From the NCBI GenBank assembly GCA_963724625.1, contig CAVRVO010000013.1:186001-250000 (forward strand): a stretch of DNA of 64,000 nucleotides. Direction: 5' to 3'. How positions within the stretch are numbered: position 1 is the first letter of the stretch; each line of letters begins with the position of its first letter. The notes under the pieces are model-generated. The model did not search any database and was not told where the DNA came from. It was given only the letters and a program-made list of their open reading frames with translations. Source of the stretch: DATBVX01 sp963724625. GTDB lineage: Bacteria; Pseudomonadota; Gammaproteobacteria; Steroidobacterales; Steroidobacteraceae. Shown here piece after piece: positions 25,955 through 34,887 of this stretch. Both the position numbers and the translations under genes were made by a program.

Positions 25955-25976
25955 TCGCGCCCGTCGAACGTCCGCA

Positions 25977-26824
25977 TCAGAAGGCGAAGGTCACGAATGC
26001 CATGGCGCCACGGTAGTTGAATTTCAGCCGGCCGTCGAAATCGTTCTTGCTGATATCTACGCGCGTGCGAAAGTTGTTATAGCCCAGGCCGATGCCGAAG
26101 TTGCGCCACGGCATCCAGGTGGCCGTCAACTTGACGTCCGAAATGCTGCCGTCGAAGTTGTCGAAACTGATGTAGAAGAACTGTGCCATGCCATCCAAAT
26201 AGAAGTGGTGGCCCATGTCCCAGAGGCGCGAAAACCGATCACGGGCAGTGGACCGGTCACGTCCGAACTCGCTGCCCTGGTCTCGGCACCTCCGCCGGGC
26301 GTCGAGACGGTTCCACTCAGGCTGGCGCCGAATTTCAGCGTGTGGATACCGCCCGAGCCGGAAAGCTCGAGCTTGTCCGTCTTGTAGAAGGCGTATTCAT
26401 AGGCGAGTTCGATGATCTGCTCGTCCAGGCTGGCACTGACAGTGGTATCGACCGGAAAAATCTCGCCCGAAAGTCGACTTCCCGCGTGATGGTGCGTGAC
26501 CCGTTACGGTTGTTCTCGAAACCACATCACACGGATCTTGTGGCGTTCGGCAAAGCGCCAGAACGCGTCGAGCCTGAATTGATCCTTGTCGCTGAGGTCG
26601 AATGTATTCTCCCAGTTGATGTCGGTCCCCTCTATGGTGTCTCCGTTCACCTTCATCTTGGTATCGCTGGTGAGGAGGAAGGTCCCCAGGCTGAACTGCC
26701 AGTCCTGGTCGATCGGACCGCGGGCTGGCGTTCCCTCAGCCTGCATCTGTTGCGCCTGTGCCAGCCCCCAACCGCAACAGGCCGTCAGGGCCAGAATCTG
26801 CGTGAAACGTAATAACCGGATCAT
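25977..26824 (-). pseudogene. Outer-membrane beta-barrel protein with at least three frameshifts
   Basis: The minus strand begins MIRLLRFTQILALTACCGWG with signal cleavage near AQA, then DWQFSLGTFLLTSDTKMKVN and a WENTFDLSDKDQFRLDAFW segment. The frame then changes near 26510 (to NRNGSRTITREVDF), again near 26470 (to PVDTTVSASLDEQIIELAYE), and near 26222 (to MGHHFYLDGMAQFFYISFDN), ending GAMAFVTFAF with a terminal Phe typical of barrels. Joined, it would be a barrel of about 275-280 residues with alternating amphipathic strands. No stop or deletion other than the frame changes is seen. It converges with the pobA-like gene. Confidence 0.7.
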
Positions 26825-26913
26825 CTTGTTGTGACCTCACAAGGACGCCGATCCGATGAACGGCGGTCGCATCATAGCTCACGGCGATTGCGAGGTCACA
26901 GTACGCAAGTGTA

Positions 26914-26943
26914 CTTAGTAGCTTGCGAAGGGTACCTACTAAG
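26914..26943. repeat. Inverted repeat just beyond the DUF3313 gene
   Basis: CTTAGTAG (26914-26921) is the reverse complement of CTACTAAG (26936-26943), with a 14-base loop, beginning 3 bases past the stop of the minus-strand DUF3313 gene. It could be a weak terminator or an operator for the barrel gene that follows; no T-run. Confidence 0.4.
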
Positions 26944-26945
26944 GA

Positions 26946-27638
26946 TTACGGCTCAGGTGTGGGCTCGACGCGCACAGCGTTCAGGCGCCCAAGCAGGACG
27001 TTTGCCCACATCCTGACCGCCTCGCGGGCCTCGGCCGAATTGGACACACTCGTAGAGAGTTGCAGGTAGTGATCGTTACGCGCTTCGCGCTGATCGAAGA
27101 CCCGCGCCATGATCTGCCCGGTCTCGGAATCGCGCAGCTCCGCGACCAAGGTCATGTGGCCAGCGCTCATGACGAAGCTGTAGGAGCGTCCGGCTGACAT
27201 CGTGTCAGGGGCGTTGATGTACACATCCGCAAGCTCGGCGGTGATTCGAAGCACGTCGGGCGCGCTCTCGGTCACGACCGGATACCCACCTTTCTCCAGC
27301 ACCTCGGTGGCCGTAGTTATGAACAGGTCCGCCAGATCCTTGCGGATCCTTTCGCGATCCTCCTGGCTCAGCGGCAGATACGATCCGGTCTTGTCTGGCT
27401 TCCAGTCCTTGCTGAAGGAGACCTGCACGGGGTCGAGCAGAATGCGCTTGTAATTGCCAAGGCTCGAGCCTGGACGAACGTAGGCGGCGTCGATGCCTTT
27501 GACGTTGACCTTTTTCAGCCCTTCCTCGGTCGTGTCGGGCAATGCGACGCCAGAACCGGTTGTGGAACAGCCCACGAGCGAACTCGATATCAGGGCAATC
27601 GTGAGCAGAACCGACCTGGGCATGGCCATTGTGGTCAC
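26946..27638 (-). CDS. DUF3313 lipoprotein (copy 1)
   Basis: A 230-residue lipoprotein: signal with lipobox SSLVGC followed by STTGSG, then the DUF3313 region with VKGIDAAYVRPGSSLGNYKR, DPVQVSFSKDWKPDKTGSYL, YPVVTESAPDVLRITAELAD and SSVSNSAEARE. Function of DUF3313 is unknown; it is anchored to a membrane facing the periplasm. The GTG at 27638 is used, with ATGs at 27629 and 27623 as alternatives. A paralogue lies at 37430-38116 in the same relation to DUF3300 and DUF2950 genes. The 276 bp to the next gene hold the divergent promoters and no convincing gene. Confidence 0.88.
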   Translation of the reverse strand: MTTMAMPRSVLLTIALISSSLVGCSTTGSGVALPDTTEEGLKKVNVKGIDAAYVRPGSSLGNYKRILLDPVQVSFSKDWKPDKTGSYLPLSQEDRERIRKDLADLFITTATEVLEKGGYPVVTESAPDVLRITAELADVYINAPDTMSAGRSYSFVMSAGHMTLVAELRDSETGQIMARVFDQREARNDHYLQLSTSVSNSAEAREAVRMWANVLLGRLNAVRVEPTPEP

Positions 27639-27914
27639 GGGACTCTCGGGGTAGAAAGCGCGTGCGACACCGACGATTACGATTAGCTTGTGGGCGAGAG
27701 GGCGCTCACGATCAGGCCGCGGCGGTGCACGGAGCGTAGCGCGATCACTCTGGCAGGCGCAATTGGGCCGGAGGACTATTGGGGTTGGGAGCGCGCAACG
27801 GGTAGGCTACCCACTGCGGCAAGAGCTGTGCTGCTTCGTTTCGATGCGCCAACGCGCGTCGACTCACATCGAAGCTCTGACGAGCTGTGACGGGAACAAC
27901 ACAAGGAACTCTTG

Positions 27915-28487
27915 ATGCGTCATCTCCGCAACCTCAGCTCCGCGGTCATCCTTGTGGGTGTCATCGGTTTCGCCGGCTGTGCAACCGGGCCGGACATCCG
28001 CGTGGACAAGGACCCGGCAGCCGACATGTCCGCCTACAAGACTTTCGCTTTCTTCGACGCGGTTGCCACAGATCGTGCTCAGTACTCCACGATCATCACC
28101 AGCCGTCTCAAGCAGGCGACCCGCACACAACTCGAGAGCAAGGGATATAAGTATGACGAGGCGAATCCTGACCTGAAGGCGAACTTCTACCTGAAGGTGG
28201 TGGACAAGCAGGAGATACAGTCGACACCCAGTGCGGGAGTCGGAATGTATGGCTACCGTGCCGGCTACTACGGGGCCTGGGCTGGATATCCGCAGGACAT
28301 TCAGACGTACAACTATCGCGAGGGCACTCTGAGCGTCGACCTTGTAGATGCAAAAAAGGGTCAGTTGGTCTGGCAGGGTGTCGCGAACGGCCGCGTGTCG
28401 GATGAAATGCGTAAGAATCCGGGCCCAGCGGTCGACGCTGTGATCGCCCAGATTTTCAGCAATTTCCCGAATCCGCCTGCCAAGTAG
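27915..28487 (+). CDS. DUF4136 lipoprotein
   Basis: A 190-residue lipoprotein with lipobox VIGFAGC, then DPAADMSAYKTFAFFDAVAT, NPDLKANFYLKVVDKQE, a Tyr/Gly-rich segment and LVDAKKGQLVWQGVANGRVS, the usual DUF4136 core. The family is of unknown function and sits in the outer or inner membrane. An AAGGAA site precedes the ATG at 27915. It is the one member of this module that has no second copy at 37-40 kb. Confidence 0.9.
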   Translation: MRHLRNLSSAVILVGVIGFAGCATGPDIRVDKDPAADMSAYKTFAFFDAVATDRAQYSTIITSRLKQATRTQLESKGYKYDEANPDLKANFYLKVVDKQEIQSTPSAGVGMYGYRAGYYGAWAGYPQDIQTYNYREGTLSVDLVDAKKGQLVWQGVANGRVSDEMRKNPGPAVDAVIAQIFSNFPNPPAK

Positions 28488-28590
28488 AAACACCAGGCAT
28501 GGACGGGCCACTGGTCCGTGCCGAGTTTGATAAGTGGGAGTCGGGCTACCGGCTCCTGGGGATGACACACAACTTGCGCGAGGTGAGCAC

Positions 28591-29847
28591 ATGAAGCTCG
28601 CACGCTTGTTCGCTGGCCGGCTGCCGTGGTGCCTGTGGGCACTCATGGCGTATTGCTCCTCAGCTCTGGCTCAGGAAGCGCAGCCAGCGCAGCCCACTTT
28701 CAAGCCGGAAGAGCTCGAGCAGATCGTAGCGCCGATCGCTCTGTATCCGGATTCACTGCTGGCGCAGATATTCATGGCGTCCACCTACCCGCTCGAGATC
28801 GTGGAGGCTGCGCGCTGGTCGAAGGAAAACCCCAAGGTCACCGGCGACGCGCTGCAAACCGCCCTGGAGAAACAGACTTGGGATCCTGCCGTCAAGTCGC
28901 TGACCGCGTTCCCGGACGTGCTCGCCGGAATGAGCGACAAGCTCGACTGGACCCAGAAGCTTGGCGATGCCTTCCTCGCCGATCAAAAGGGCGTGATGGA
29001 CGCCGTCCAACGCCTCAGGGCGAAGGCGAAAGCTGAAGGAAATCTCGCCAGCTCGAAGGAGCAAAAGGTCACAACAGCACCTGCGCCCGCCGGCTCTTCG
29101 ACGACCACGATCATCGAGATCGCGCCCACCGATCCAGAGGTCGTTTACGTGCCGAGCTATAACCCGACGGTCGTGTATGGCGCGTGGGGATATCCCGCTT
29201 ATCCGCCGTATCCCGTGTACGCATACCCACCGGGTGCGGCGTTCTTCTCCTTCACCGCGGGCGTGATCGTGGGCGGCGCCCTTTGGGGTAACTGCAACTG
29301 GGGGGGCAGTGACGTGGACATCAACGTCAACAAGTACAACAACTTCAACCGCACTGACATCAATAACCGGAACACGAACATTAACAACCGGGACACCAAC
29401 GTCAGCAACCGCAGCAACAACCAGTCCTGGCAGCACAATCCGGACCACCGCAAGGGCGTGCAGTATCGCGATAGCGGCACTCAGCAGAAGTTCGGCAAGG
29501 GGAGCAATCCTCAGGCGACGCAGGCACGCGATGAATACCGGGGTCGACAGGATACGGGCGGGCAGACTCGGGATAGCGCAGCGACCCGCGACCTCGGCGG
29601 ACAGACGCGCGATGCCGGTGCGCAGAACCGCGATCTGGGAGGCCAGAGCAATGTCGGAAGTCAGAACCGCAGCGCCGGGGGCCAGAGTCAGGATTTCGGT
29701 GGGAGCTCGCGCGGCGCCAGCAGCAGTCGCTCACCGAGTGCATACAGCGGCATGAATAGTGGCAGCGGTACGCGCGCTGCGAGCAGCCGCGGCACGTCTA
29801 GCCGCGGCTCGGCTGGAATGTCACGCGGCGGCGGCCGGCGCCGTTGA
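28591..29847 (+). CDS. DUF3300 secreted protein (copy 1)
   Basis: A 418-residue exported protein. Signal peptide to about SALAQEAQ; the DUF3300 domain reads FKPEELEQIVAPIALYPDSL, then FMASTYPLEIVEAARWSKEN and PEVVYVPSYNPTVVYGAW; a Pro/Tyr-rich patch and a hydrophobic stretch (FFSFTAGVIVGGALWGNCNW) follow; the last 180 residues are Asn/Arg/Asp/Gln/Gly/Ser-rich and end GMSRGGGRRR. Such tails are disordered and polycation-like. Role unknown. The ATG at 28591 has GAGGTGA upstream. A DUF2950 gene follows 18 bp later. Confidence 0.9.
   Translation: MKLARLFAGRLPWCLWALMAYCSSALAQEAQPAQPTFKPEELEQIVAPIALYPDSLLAQIFMASTYPLEIVEAARWSKENPKVTGDALQTALEKQTWDPAVKSLTAFPDVLAGMSDKLDWTQKLGDAFLADQKGVMDAVQRLRAKAKAEGNLASSKEQKVTTAPAPAGSSTTTIIEIAPTDPEVVYVPSYNPTVVYGAWGYPAYPPYPVYAYPPGAAFFSFTAGVIVGGALWGNCNWGGSDVDINVNKYNNFNRTDINNRNTNINNRDTNVSNRSNNQSWQHNPDHRKGVQYRDSGTQQKFGKGSNPQATQARDEYRGRQDTGGQTRDSAATRDLGGQTRDAGAQNRDLGGQSNVGSQNRSAGGQSQDFGGSSRGASSSRSPSAYSGMNSGSGTRAASSRGTSSRGSAGMSRGGGRRR
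29557..29703 (+). repeat. Degenerate heptapeptide-coding repeat in the DUF3300 tail (copy 1)
   Basis: The segment encodes successive units of the type GGQTRDS and AGAQNRDL with a period near 21 bases. The paralogue at 38.3-39.6 kb has a cleaner version. Confidence 0.6.
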
Positions 29848-29865
29848 AGCGGGGAGGATACGCTC

Positions 29866-30798
29866 ATGAAGTTGACAGCACTGCGTAGTGGCTTCCTGCT
29901 CATCGGCTGCACGCTAGCGTTCTTGCTGGGTGGCTGCGATCTGATCGGCAAGCAGAAGACCTATGCCTCGCCGCAGGAGGCGACAGATGCTCTGGTCGCA
30001 GCACTCAAGTCTGAAAAGACAGGCCAGTTGCTTCGAGTGTTGGGCACGGATTCCAAGCCCCTGATCGAATCAGGCGATCCGGTCCAGGACCGGAACGCAG
30101 GCGCAAAGTTCGTTGAGTTGTATAGCGCCTCCCACACTCTGGAAACACGTGAGGATGGTTCACAGGTACTCGAGGTTGGCCCTGACAACTGGCCATTCCC
30201 GTTCCCCCTGGTGCAGGAGAGCGGCAAGTGGCGCTTCGACAGCGCCGCCGGTGCGGAAGAGATCATTGACCGACGCGTGGGCCGCAATGAGTTGTCGGCG
30301 ATCCAGGCCTGTCTTGCGTACGTCGACGCGCAACGCGAGTACTACTCGCGTAATCCAGACAACGATCCGCTGCTGCACTACGCCCAGCTGTTGCTGAGCA
30401 CCCCCGGAAAGCATGACGGCCTCTATTGGGAGGTGAGCGGAGATGAGCAACCCAGCCCGCTGGGTCCGGGATTCGCTAAAGCGCGCAGCCAGGGCTATCT
30501 CAAAGATGACAAGAGCCGCCACGAGCCATTCCATGGCTACTTCTACGCACTGCTGAAGGCGCAGGGACCGAATGCGGCTGGCGGAGCGTACGACTACATG
30601 GTGCGTGACAAGATGATCGGCGGCTTCGGCTTGATTGCGTACCCGGCTCAATACGGCACGAGCGGTGTGATGACGTTCATCGTGAATCACGACGGGGTCG
30701 TGTTCTCCAAGGACCTGGGAGCGGACACGGAGAAACTCGCGCCCGACATCAAGGTGTTCGATCCGGACAGCACCTGGAAACGCGAGGACGCCAGTTGA
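29866..30798 (+). CDS. DUF2950 lipoprotein (copy 1)
   Basis: A 310-residue lipoprotein: lipobox AFLLGGC-D, then the DUF2950 domain with YASPQEATDALVAALKS, KPLIESGDPVQDRNAGAKFV, VGPDNWPFPFPLVQESGKWR, ACLAYVDAQREYYSRN and YPAQYGTSGVMTFIVNHDGV. The aspartate after the lipidated cysteine would favour inner-membrane retention by the E. coli rule. Function unknown; it is regularly encoded next to DUF3300 proteins, suggesting a shared envelope role. Confidence 0.9.
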   Translation: MKLTALRSGFLLIGCTLAFLLGGCDLIGKQKTYASPQEATDALVAALKSEKTGQLLRVLGTDSKPLIESGDPVQDRNAGAKFVELYSASHTLETREDGSQVLEVGPDNWPFPFPLVQESGKWRFDSAAGAEEIIDRRVGRNELSAIQACLAYVDAQREYYSRNPDNDPLLHYAQLLLSTPGKHDGLYWEVSGDEQPSPLGPGFAKARSQGYLKDDKSRHEPFHGYFYALLKAQGPNAAGGAYDYMVRDKMIGGFGLIAYPAQYGTSGVMTFIVNHDGVVFSKDLGADTEKLAPDIKVFDPDSTWKREDAS

Positions 30799-30842
30799 GG
30801 TCGCACGGTTATTCCGTTTCGATTCATAGAGGAGTAACGACG

Positions 30843-31343
30843 ATGGTTAGGCACTGGACCCGAGGGATCATGGCCGTGCTTCTGGGAGTGTCGCTGCTCG
30901 CTGGAGCGGGAGCGGCGATCGCGCAGGATGCGCAGACCAAGGCGTTGCTCGAGAAGTATCGGGCCGACTTCAATGCTGCGAAGAAGGAAACGATCAATGA
31001 GGTCATGAAGCTCAACGATGCGGAAGGGCAGAAGTTCTGGCCGATCTATCAGGAGTACGAGTCGAAGCTCAACGCCTTCAGCGACAAGCGGCTGAAGTTC
31101 GCGAACGACTTCACCATCGCACAGAGCGCGACCACCTTTGACCCGGAGCAGGCTAAAGAGCTCACCAAGCGCTGGCTCAAGATGCAGCACGAGCGGATCA
31201 ATCTGTGGGAAACCTATGCAGGCAAGATCTCGCGCGCCGTGTCCCCGGTGCGTGCGGCTCAGTTTCTGCAGATCGAAAACGAGATCGCTACCGTGCTCGA
31301 TCTCAGCGTTCTTTCGAACGCGCCGCTTGTAGGACAACCCTGA
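30843..31343 (+). CDS. Secreted helical protein of unknown function
   Basis: A 166-residue protein with a signal peptide ending AGAAIAQDAQ and a mature part that is almost wholly charged alpha-helix (KALLEKYRADFNAAKKETIN, then NEVMKLNDAEGQKFWPIYQE, then KRWLKMQHERINLWETYAGK). The style recalls periplasmic helical chaperone-like proteins such as Spy/CpxP, but no LTxxQ motif is present, so I do not assign it. A GAGGAG site precedes the ATG. It closes the first DUF3300/DUF2950 unit and is followed by a hairpin. Confidence 0.8.
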   Translation: MVRHWTRGIMAVLLGVSLLAGAGAAIAQDAQTKALLEKYRADFNAAKKETINEVMKLNDAEGQKFWPIYQEYESKLNAFSDKRLKFANDFTIAQSATTFDPEQAKELTKRWLKMQHERINLWETYAGKISRAVSPVRAAQFLQIENEIATVLDLSVLSNAPLVGQP

Positions 31344-31350
31344 GTTGAGA

Positions 31351-31378
31351 AGAGGCGCACCCCAGCGGGCGCGCCTCT
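31351..31378 (+). terminator. Hairpin after the first envelope module
   Basis: AGAGGCGC (31351-31358) pairs with GCGCCTCT (31371-31378), 8 bases after the stop of the helical protein gene. Only a short CTCT tract follows, so an intrinsic terminator is probable but weak. Confidence 0.6.
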
Positions 31379-31594
31379 CTGCTCGCCATCTGAAACACTG
31401 ATCCGGCCCTCCGCTGGCCCGGAATCGCAAAGCCGCAATACGCGGCCTTCAAACTACCTCCAGGCTCCTCAGATTCGAGACGGTTCGCCTCCGGGTGGAC
31501 TTGAGGCGAGTCGCGATGTCAATATTGCGTCAAGGCGCGCCAAGGGCGGCCCCGCAATAGCGAAAACAAGATCGCGCGGCCGCTCGAATCCTGG

Positions 31595-33550
31595 TTGCAA
31601 GCAGAGGCGAGTAGCGAGGGAATAGCCATCACGCGCAAAGGGAATCATTGTTGTTGTGCGTGGGCGACGGTCATCGGCGTGTTGGCCGCCGGAACGTCGC
31701 TCGCGGCCGGAGCTCCACCAAGTTCCCCATCCGTCCGACACGTGCTCATCCTGCACGGGGGCGATCTGTTTGAGCCCTCGGTGGTCGAGCAGGATCAGGC
31801 GGTTCGCGCGGCGCTGCGCACCGAGTCGGGTACCAGCGTCGAATTCTCCTCGGAGACGCTCGACTCGTTGCGCAGCACTCAACCCGAACGTCAGTCGCGG
31901 ACCTCCCGCTTGCCGACGCGAGAGCAGCGTCAAAGCGTCCCGGACGTGATCATCGCCGTGCGCGGCAGCGCGCTCGAATTCGTACGGCAACGTCGCTCAC
32001 AGCTATGGCCTGGGATACCAGTCGTATTCAGTGGCGTCCCCGAGGAAGAGCTCTCGCCCAAGCCAGAACCCGGCATCGTCGGGGTGCCGATGCGCTTCGG
32101 CATCGCCGCAACCATTGAACTCGCCATGGAGCTGCGCCCGGGCACGCGCAATGTCGTCATCATCAGCGGGACTTCGGACTACGATCAGGAGTGGCTCGGG
32201 CGCGCCGAGCGGCAGCTGCGAAATCTTCGCCCAGGGCTGGAAGTCAGGCAGATTTCAAACCAGTCCGTGCCGCAAATGCTGGAGAGCGTTGCCGACCTGA
32301 GCGCGGACAGCGTGATCCTGTTCACCAGCGTCTTCAACGATGCGTCGGGTCAGAGGTATTTGCCGCGCGATGTGCTGGAACAGCTCTCCAAGGCCACACG
32401 CGTGCCGATCTTCAGCATTTTCGATACCTACCTGGGGCACGGCATTCTCGGTGGATCGATTTCGAGCTGGGACGAGCAGGGCAGACTCGCAGGCACGCTC
32501 GCCGCGCGGATCCTGGAAGGAAGGAACCCCGAAGATGCCACGTTGCCGCCGACTCCTGTGCCGGCGTGTATGGTCGATGCGCGGGAACTGGCGCGCTGGT
32601 CCGTGGCCGCGAGCCGGCTTCCCCCCGGGTGTGATGTGCGCTTCCGTACGCCGACGTTCTGGGAGGCGAACCGCGGGACGATCATTGCGGGCATCGCTGT
32701 GGGCGTATTGATCTGTCTGTTCCTGGTCGCCCTTCTCATCCAGGGCCGGCGACGCCATCGAATCGAGCTCGAGCTCAATCATCAGCGCGGCGAGCTGATG
32801 CATGCGGCGCGCCTGGCCATGGTGGGTGAGCTCGCAGCCGGAATCGCTCACGAGATCAATCAACCACTGGGCGCCATTCTGAGCAATGCGGACACGGCGG
32901 AGCTGCTGCTGGACCGCGATCCTTCCCAGCTCGATGAAGTGCGGCAGATCCTGATCGACATCCGCCGCGACGATCTGCGCGCCAGCGAAGTCATTCGCCA
33001 CATGCGGACCCTGCTGCGCAAGCGCGAGCTCGAGCTGCAGCCGCTCGATCTGAACCGCACTATCAACGACGTCGTCCGGCTCCTGTTGGAGAACGCGCGT
33101 CGCCGGGACATCGACCTGAGCACGGAACTCGAGATCGCGCTGCCCACGGTTGCTGCCGATCGAGTGCACATGGAGCAAGTGCTCCTGAACCTCCTCCTTA
33201 ACGCCATGGATGCGATGGCCGGCAAACCGGCAGGAGAGCGGCATTTGCATGTGAGATCCCGTTTGGTGGACCGCCACGTCGAAGTCGCAATAGCGGATAG
33301 CGGCACCGGCATTACACCGCAGCTTCGCACCCATTTGTTCGACTCCTTTTATTCGACCAAGGAGGACGGCCTGGGATTGGGCCTGTCGATCGCCCGTTCG
33401 ATCATCACCGCGCACGAGGGCCGTATCTGGGCTGAAAACAACCTGCAGGGCGGGGCGACTTTCCGCTTCGCCTTGCCCGTGACCGAAATGGTTGAGGTCA
33501 TCGTGCCCGACGCGCGGCCGCAGGTATCGAGTGTGAGGGTGGCGGTATGA
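31595..33550 (+). CDS. Hybrid sensor kinase: periplasmic ABC-binding-protein-like domain plus histidine kinase
   Basis: A frame of 651 residues. Residues about 45-330 resemble the ABC_sub_bind/TrpX-like periplasmic fold (HVLILHGGDLFEPS, WPGIPVVFSGVPEEEL, DSVILFTSVFNDASG, ILGGSISSWDEQGRLAGTLA). A membrane helix follows (GTIIAGIAVGVLICLFLVAL), then a FixL/NtrB-type kinase with His in ELAAGIAHEINQPLGAILSN, N-box LLNAMDAM and G-box DGLGLGLSIA. The first codon is uncertain: TTG 31595 is the longest; a GTG near 31679 would shorten the signal. The stop overlaps the FixJ-like regulator (ATGA). The ligand is unknown. Confidence 0.87.
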   Translation: MQAEASSEGIAITRKGNHCCCAWATVIGVLAAGTSLAAGAPPSSPSVRHVLILHGGDLFEPSVVEQDQAVRAALRTESGTSVEFSSETLDSLRSTQPERQSRTSRLPTREQRQSVPDVIIAVRGSALEFVRQRRSQLWPGIPVVFSGVPEEELSPKPEPGIVGVPMRFGIAATIELAMELRPGTRNVVIISGTSDYDQEWLGRAERQLRNLRPGLEVRQISNQSVPQMLESVADLSADSVILFTSVFNDASGQRYLPRDVLEQLSKATRVPIFSIFDTYLGHGILGGSISSWDEQGRLAGTLAARILEGRNPEDATLPPTPVPACMVDARELARWSVAASRLPPGCDVRFRTPTFWEANRGTIIAGIAVGVLICLFLVALLIQGRRRHRIELELNHQRGELMHAARLAMVGELAAGIAHEINQPLGAILSNADTAELLLDRDPSQLDEVRQILIDIRRDDLRASEVIRHMRTLLRKRELELQPLDLNRTINDVVRLLLENARRRDIDLSTELEIALPTVAADRVHMEQVLLNLLLNAMDAMAGKPAGERHLHVRSRLVDRHVEVAIADSGTGITPQLRTHLFDSFYSTKEDGLGLGLSIARSIITAHEGRIWAENNLQGGATFRFALPVTEMVEVIVPDARPQVSSVRVAV

Positions 33551-34194
33551 ACGGACTGGTCCCGGTGGTCCATGTCGTCGACGACGACGATTCCATGCGC
33601 ACGGCCATTACGCGCCTTTTGAATGCAGCCGGGTACGGTGTTCGCGGCTATCCCTCCGCGGGCGCAATGCTGCTGGCCCCACCGCTCGACGAGCCGGGGT
33701 GCATCATTCTCGATATCCGGATGCCCGGACCGAGCGGCCTGGAACTGCAGGAAGCTCTCGGCAAACGCGACGATCATCTGCCGATCATCTTTCTCACCGG
33801 GCACGGCGATATCCCAACCAGCGTGCGCGCCATGAAGGCCGGCGCCGTCGATTTCCTGACGAAACCGATCCAGCGCGACGTATTGCTCGGGGCGGTTGCG
33901 CACGCGATCCAACGCGACGTAGCGCGGCGTGAGAGGCACCACGGCCGCAACGCGCTGCGCTCCCGCTACGCCACCATGACCGCTCGAGAGCGCGATGTGT
34001 TCGCGCGCATCGTCGTCGGACGGCTCAACAAACAGATCGCGGCGGAGCTGGGTACGGCGGAACGAACCGTCAAAGCTCACCGCGCCCATGTCATGCAGAA
34101 GATGCAAGCCGCTTCGGTGGCCGAGCTGGTGCATTTCGCCGAGCAGCTCGGCCTCAACTCCGCCGGTAGGACCGCGACTGCGCAGCGCTCCTGA
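33547..34194 (+). CDS. FixJ/LuxR-type response regulator
   Basis: A 215-residue regulator with receiver domain (VVHVVDDDDSMRTAI; phospho-acceptor Asp in CIILDIRMPGPSGLE; FLTGHGDIPTSVRAMKAGAV; Lys in FLTKP) and a LuxR-type helix-turn-helix (TARERDVFARIVVGRLNKQI, then AELGTAERTVKAHRAHVMQK). The usual N in the HTH consensus is replaced by R-L-N, which is within the FixJ group. Overlaps the kinase gene by four bases and is its likely partner. Confidence 0.92.
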   Translation: MNGLVPVVHVVDDDDSMRTAITRLLNAAGYGVRGYPSAGAMLLAPPLDEPGCIILDIRMPGPSGLELQEALGKRDDHLPIIFLTGHGDIPTSVRAMKAGAVDFLTKPIQRDVLLGAVAHAIQRDVARRERHHGRNALRSRYATMTARERDVFARIVVGRLNKQIAAELGTAERTVKAHRAHVMQKMQAASVAELVHFAEQLGLNSAGRTATAQRS

Positions 34195-34304
34195 GTTGCC
34201 TGCATTTGCGAGCGTCGAGAACACCGAGAATTGCACTAACGTGCAATAGCCAACTGGCCTAGAGACCAATTTCATAACTGCTGCAGGGCGCGCATTCTCT
34301 GGTG

Positions 34305-34727
34305 ATGGCACAGCCCGTCCTGTCGCTCGCCGTTCCCGGCGAGCAGGAATCAGCGCGCAAAGCAGCGCAGACCATTGTGGTCGTCGAGGATGACACCAGC
34401 ATGCGTGCGGCGATCGAGCGTGTCCTCGGCACCGCAGGGTTCCCGGTCCGATCGTTTGCAACTGCCGCTGAGCTGCTGGGCAACGAGGTTGCAGCAGCGG
34501 CCGCCTGCCTGATCCTCGATATTCACCTGCCAGACCAGTCGGGATTGGATCTGCGACGGCAACTCCTGCGCGAAGGAATCCACCCGCCTGTGATCTTCAT
34601 AACCGCGTTCGATGGCCCGGGTGCCAGACACGAGGCCGGGCAACTCGGCGCCGTGGGATTTCTCTCCAAACCATTCGGCGGGCGCGAGTTGCTGGAAGCG
34701 GTGAGCAACGCACTGAGACCCAACTAG
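34305..34727 (+). CDS. Receiver-only response regulator
   Basis: A 140-residue protein consisting of one receiver domain (TIVVVEDDTSMRAAIERVLG; Asp in LILDIHLPDQSGLDL; FITAFDGPGARHEAGQLGAV; Lys in FLSKPFGG). No output domain. It lies 110 bp after the FixJ-like regulator and probably competes for or relays phosphate from the same kinase. ATG 34305 is preceded by an in-frame GTG at 34302. Confidence 0.9.
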   Translation: MAQPVLSLAVPGEQESARKAAQTIVVVEDDTSMRAAIERVLGTAGFPVRSFATAAELLGNEVAAAAACLILDIHLPDQSGLDLRRQLLREGIHPPVIFITAFDGPGARHEAGQLGAVGFLSKPFGGRELLEAVSNALRPN

Positions 34728-34887
34728 CCTAGTGCTGGGCGTCAACCAGACCGGAGCGTCACGAAATCGCCTGCCGGCTCCGAAAGTCGGCACGCGTCTC
34801 CATGAGACTGCACCAAGGTACAGTTTCTCAGCGCTCGTGAACGTGTAACCGTCAGTGCGACTCGCAGCGCCCACCGAGGAGCCGCCA

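Noticed and set aside
27690..27890. 66-residue frame in the DUF3313/DUF4136 divergent region
   Set aside because: No ribosome site, no recognisable features, Arg-rich composition typical of GC shadow; the region more probably holds the promoters.
29557..29703. CRISPR-like repeats in the DUF3300 tails
   Set aside because: The units are contiguous, in frame and without spacers; they are protein-coding heptad repeats.
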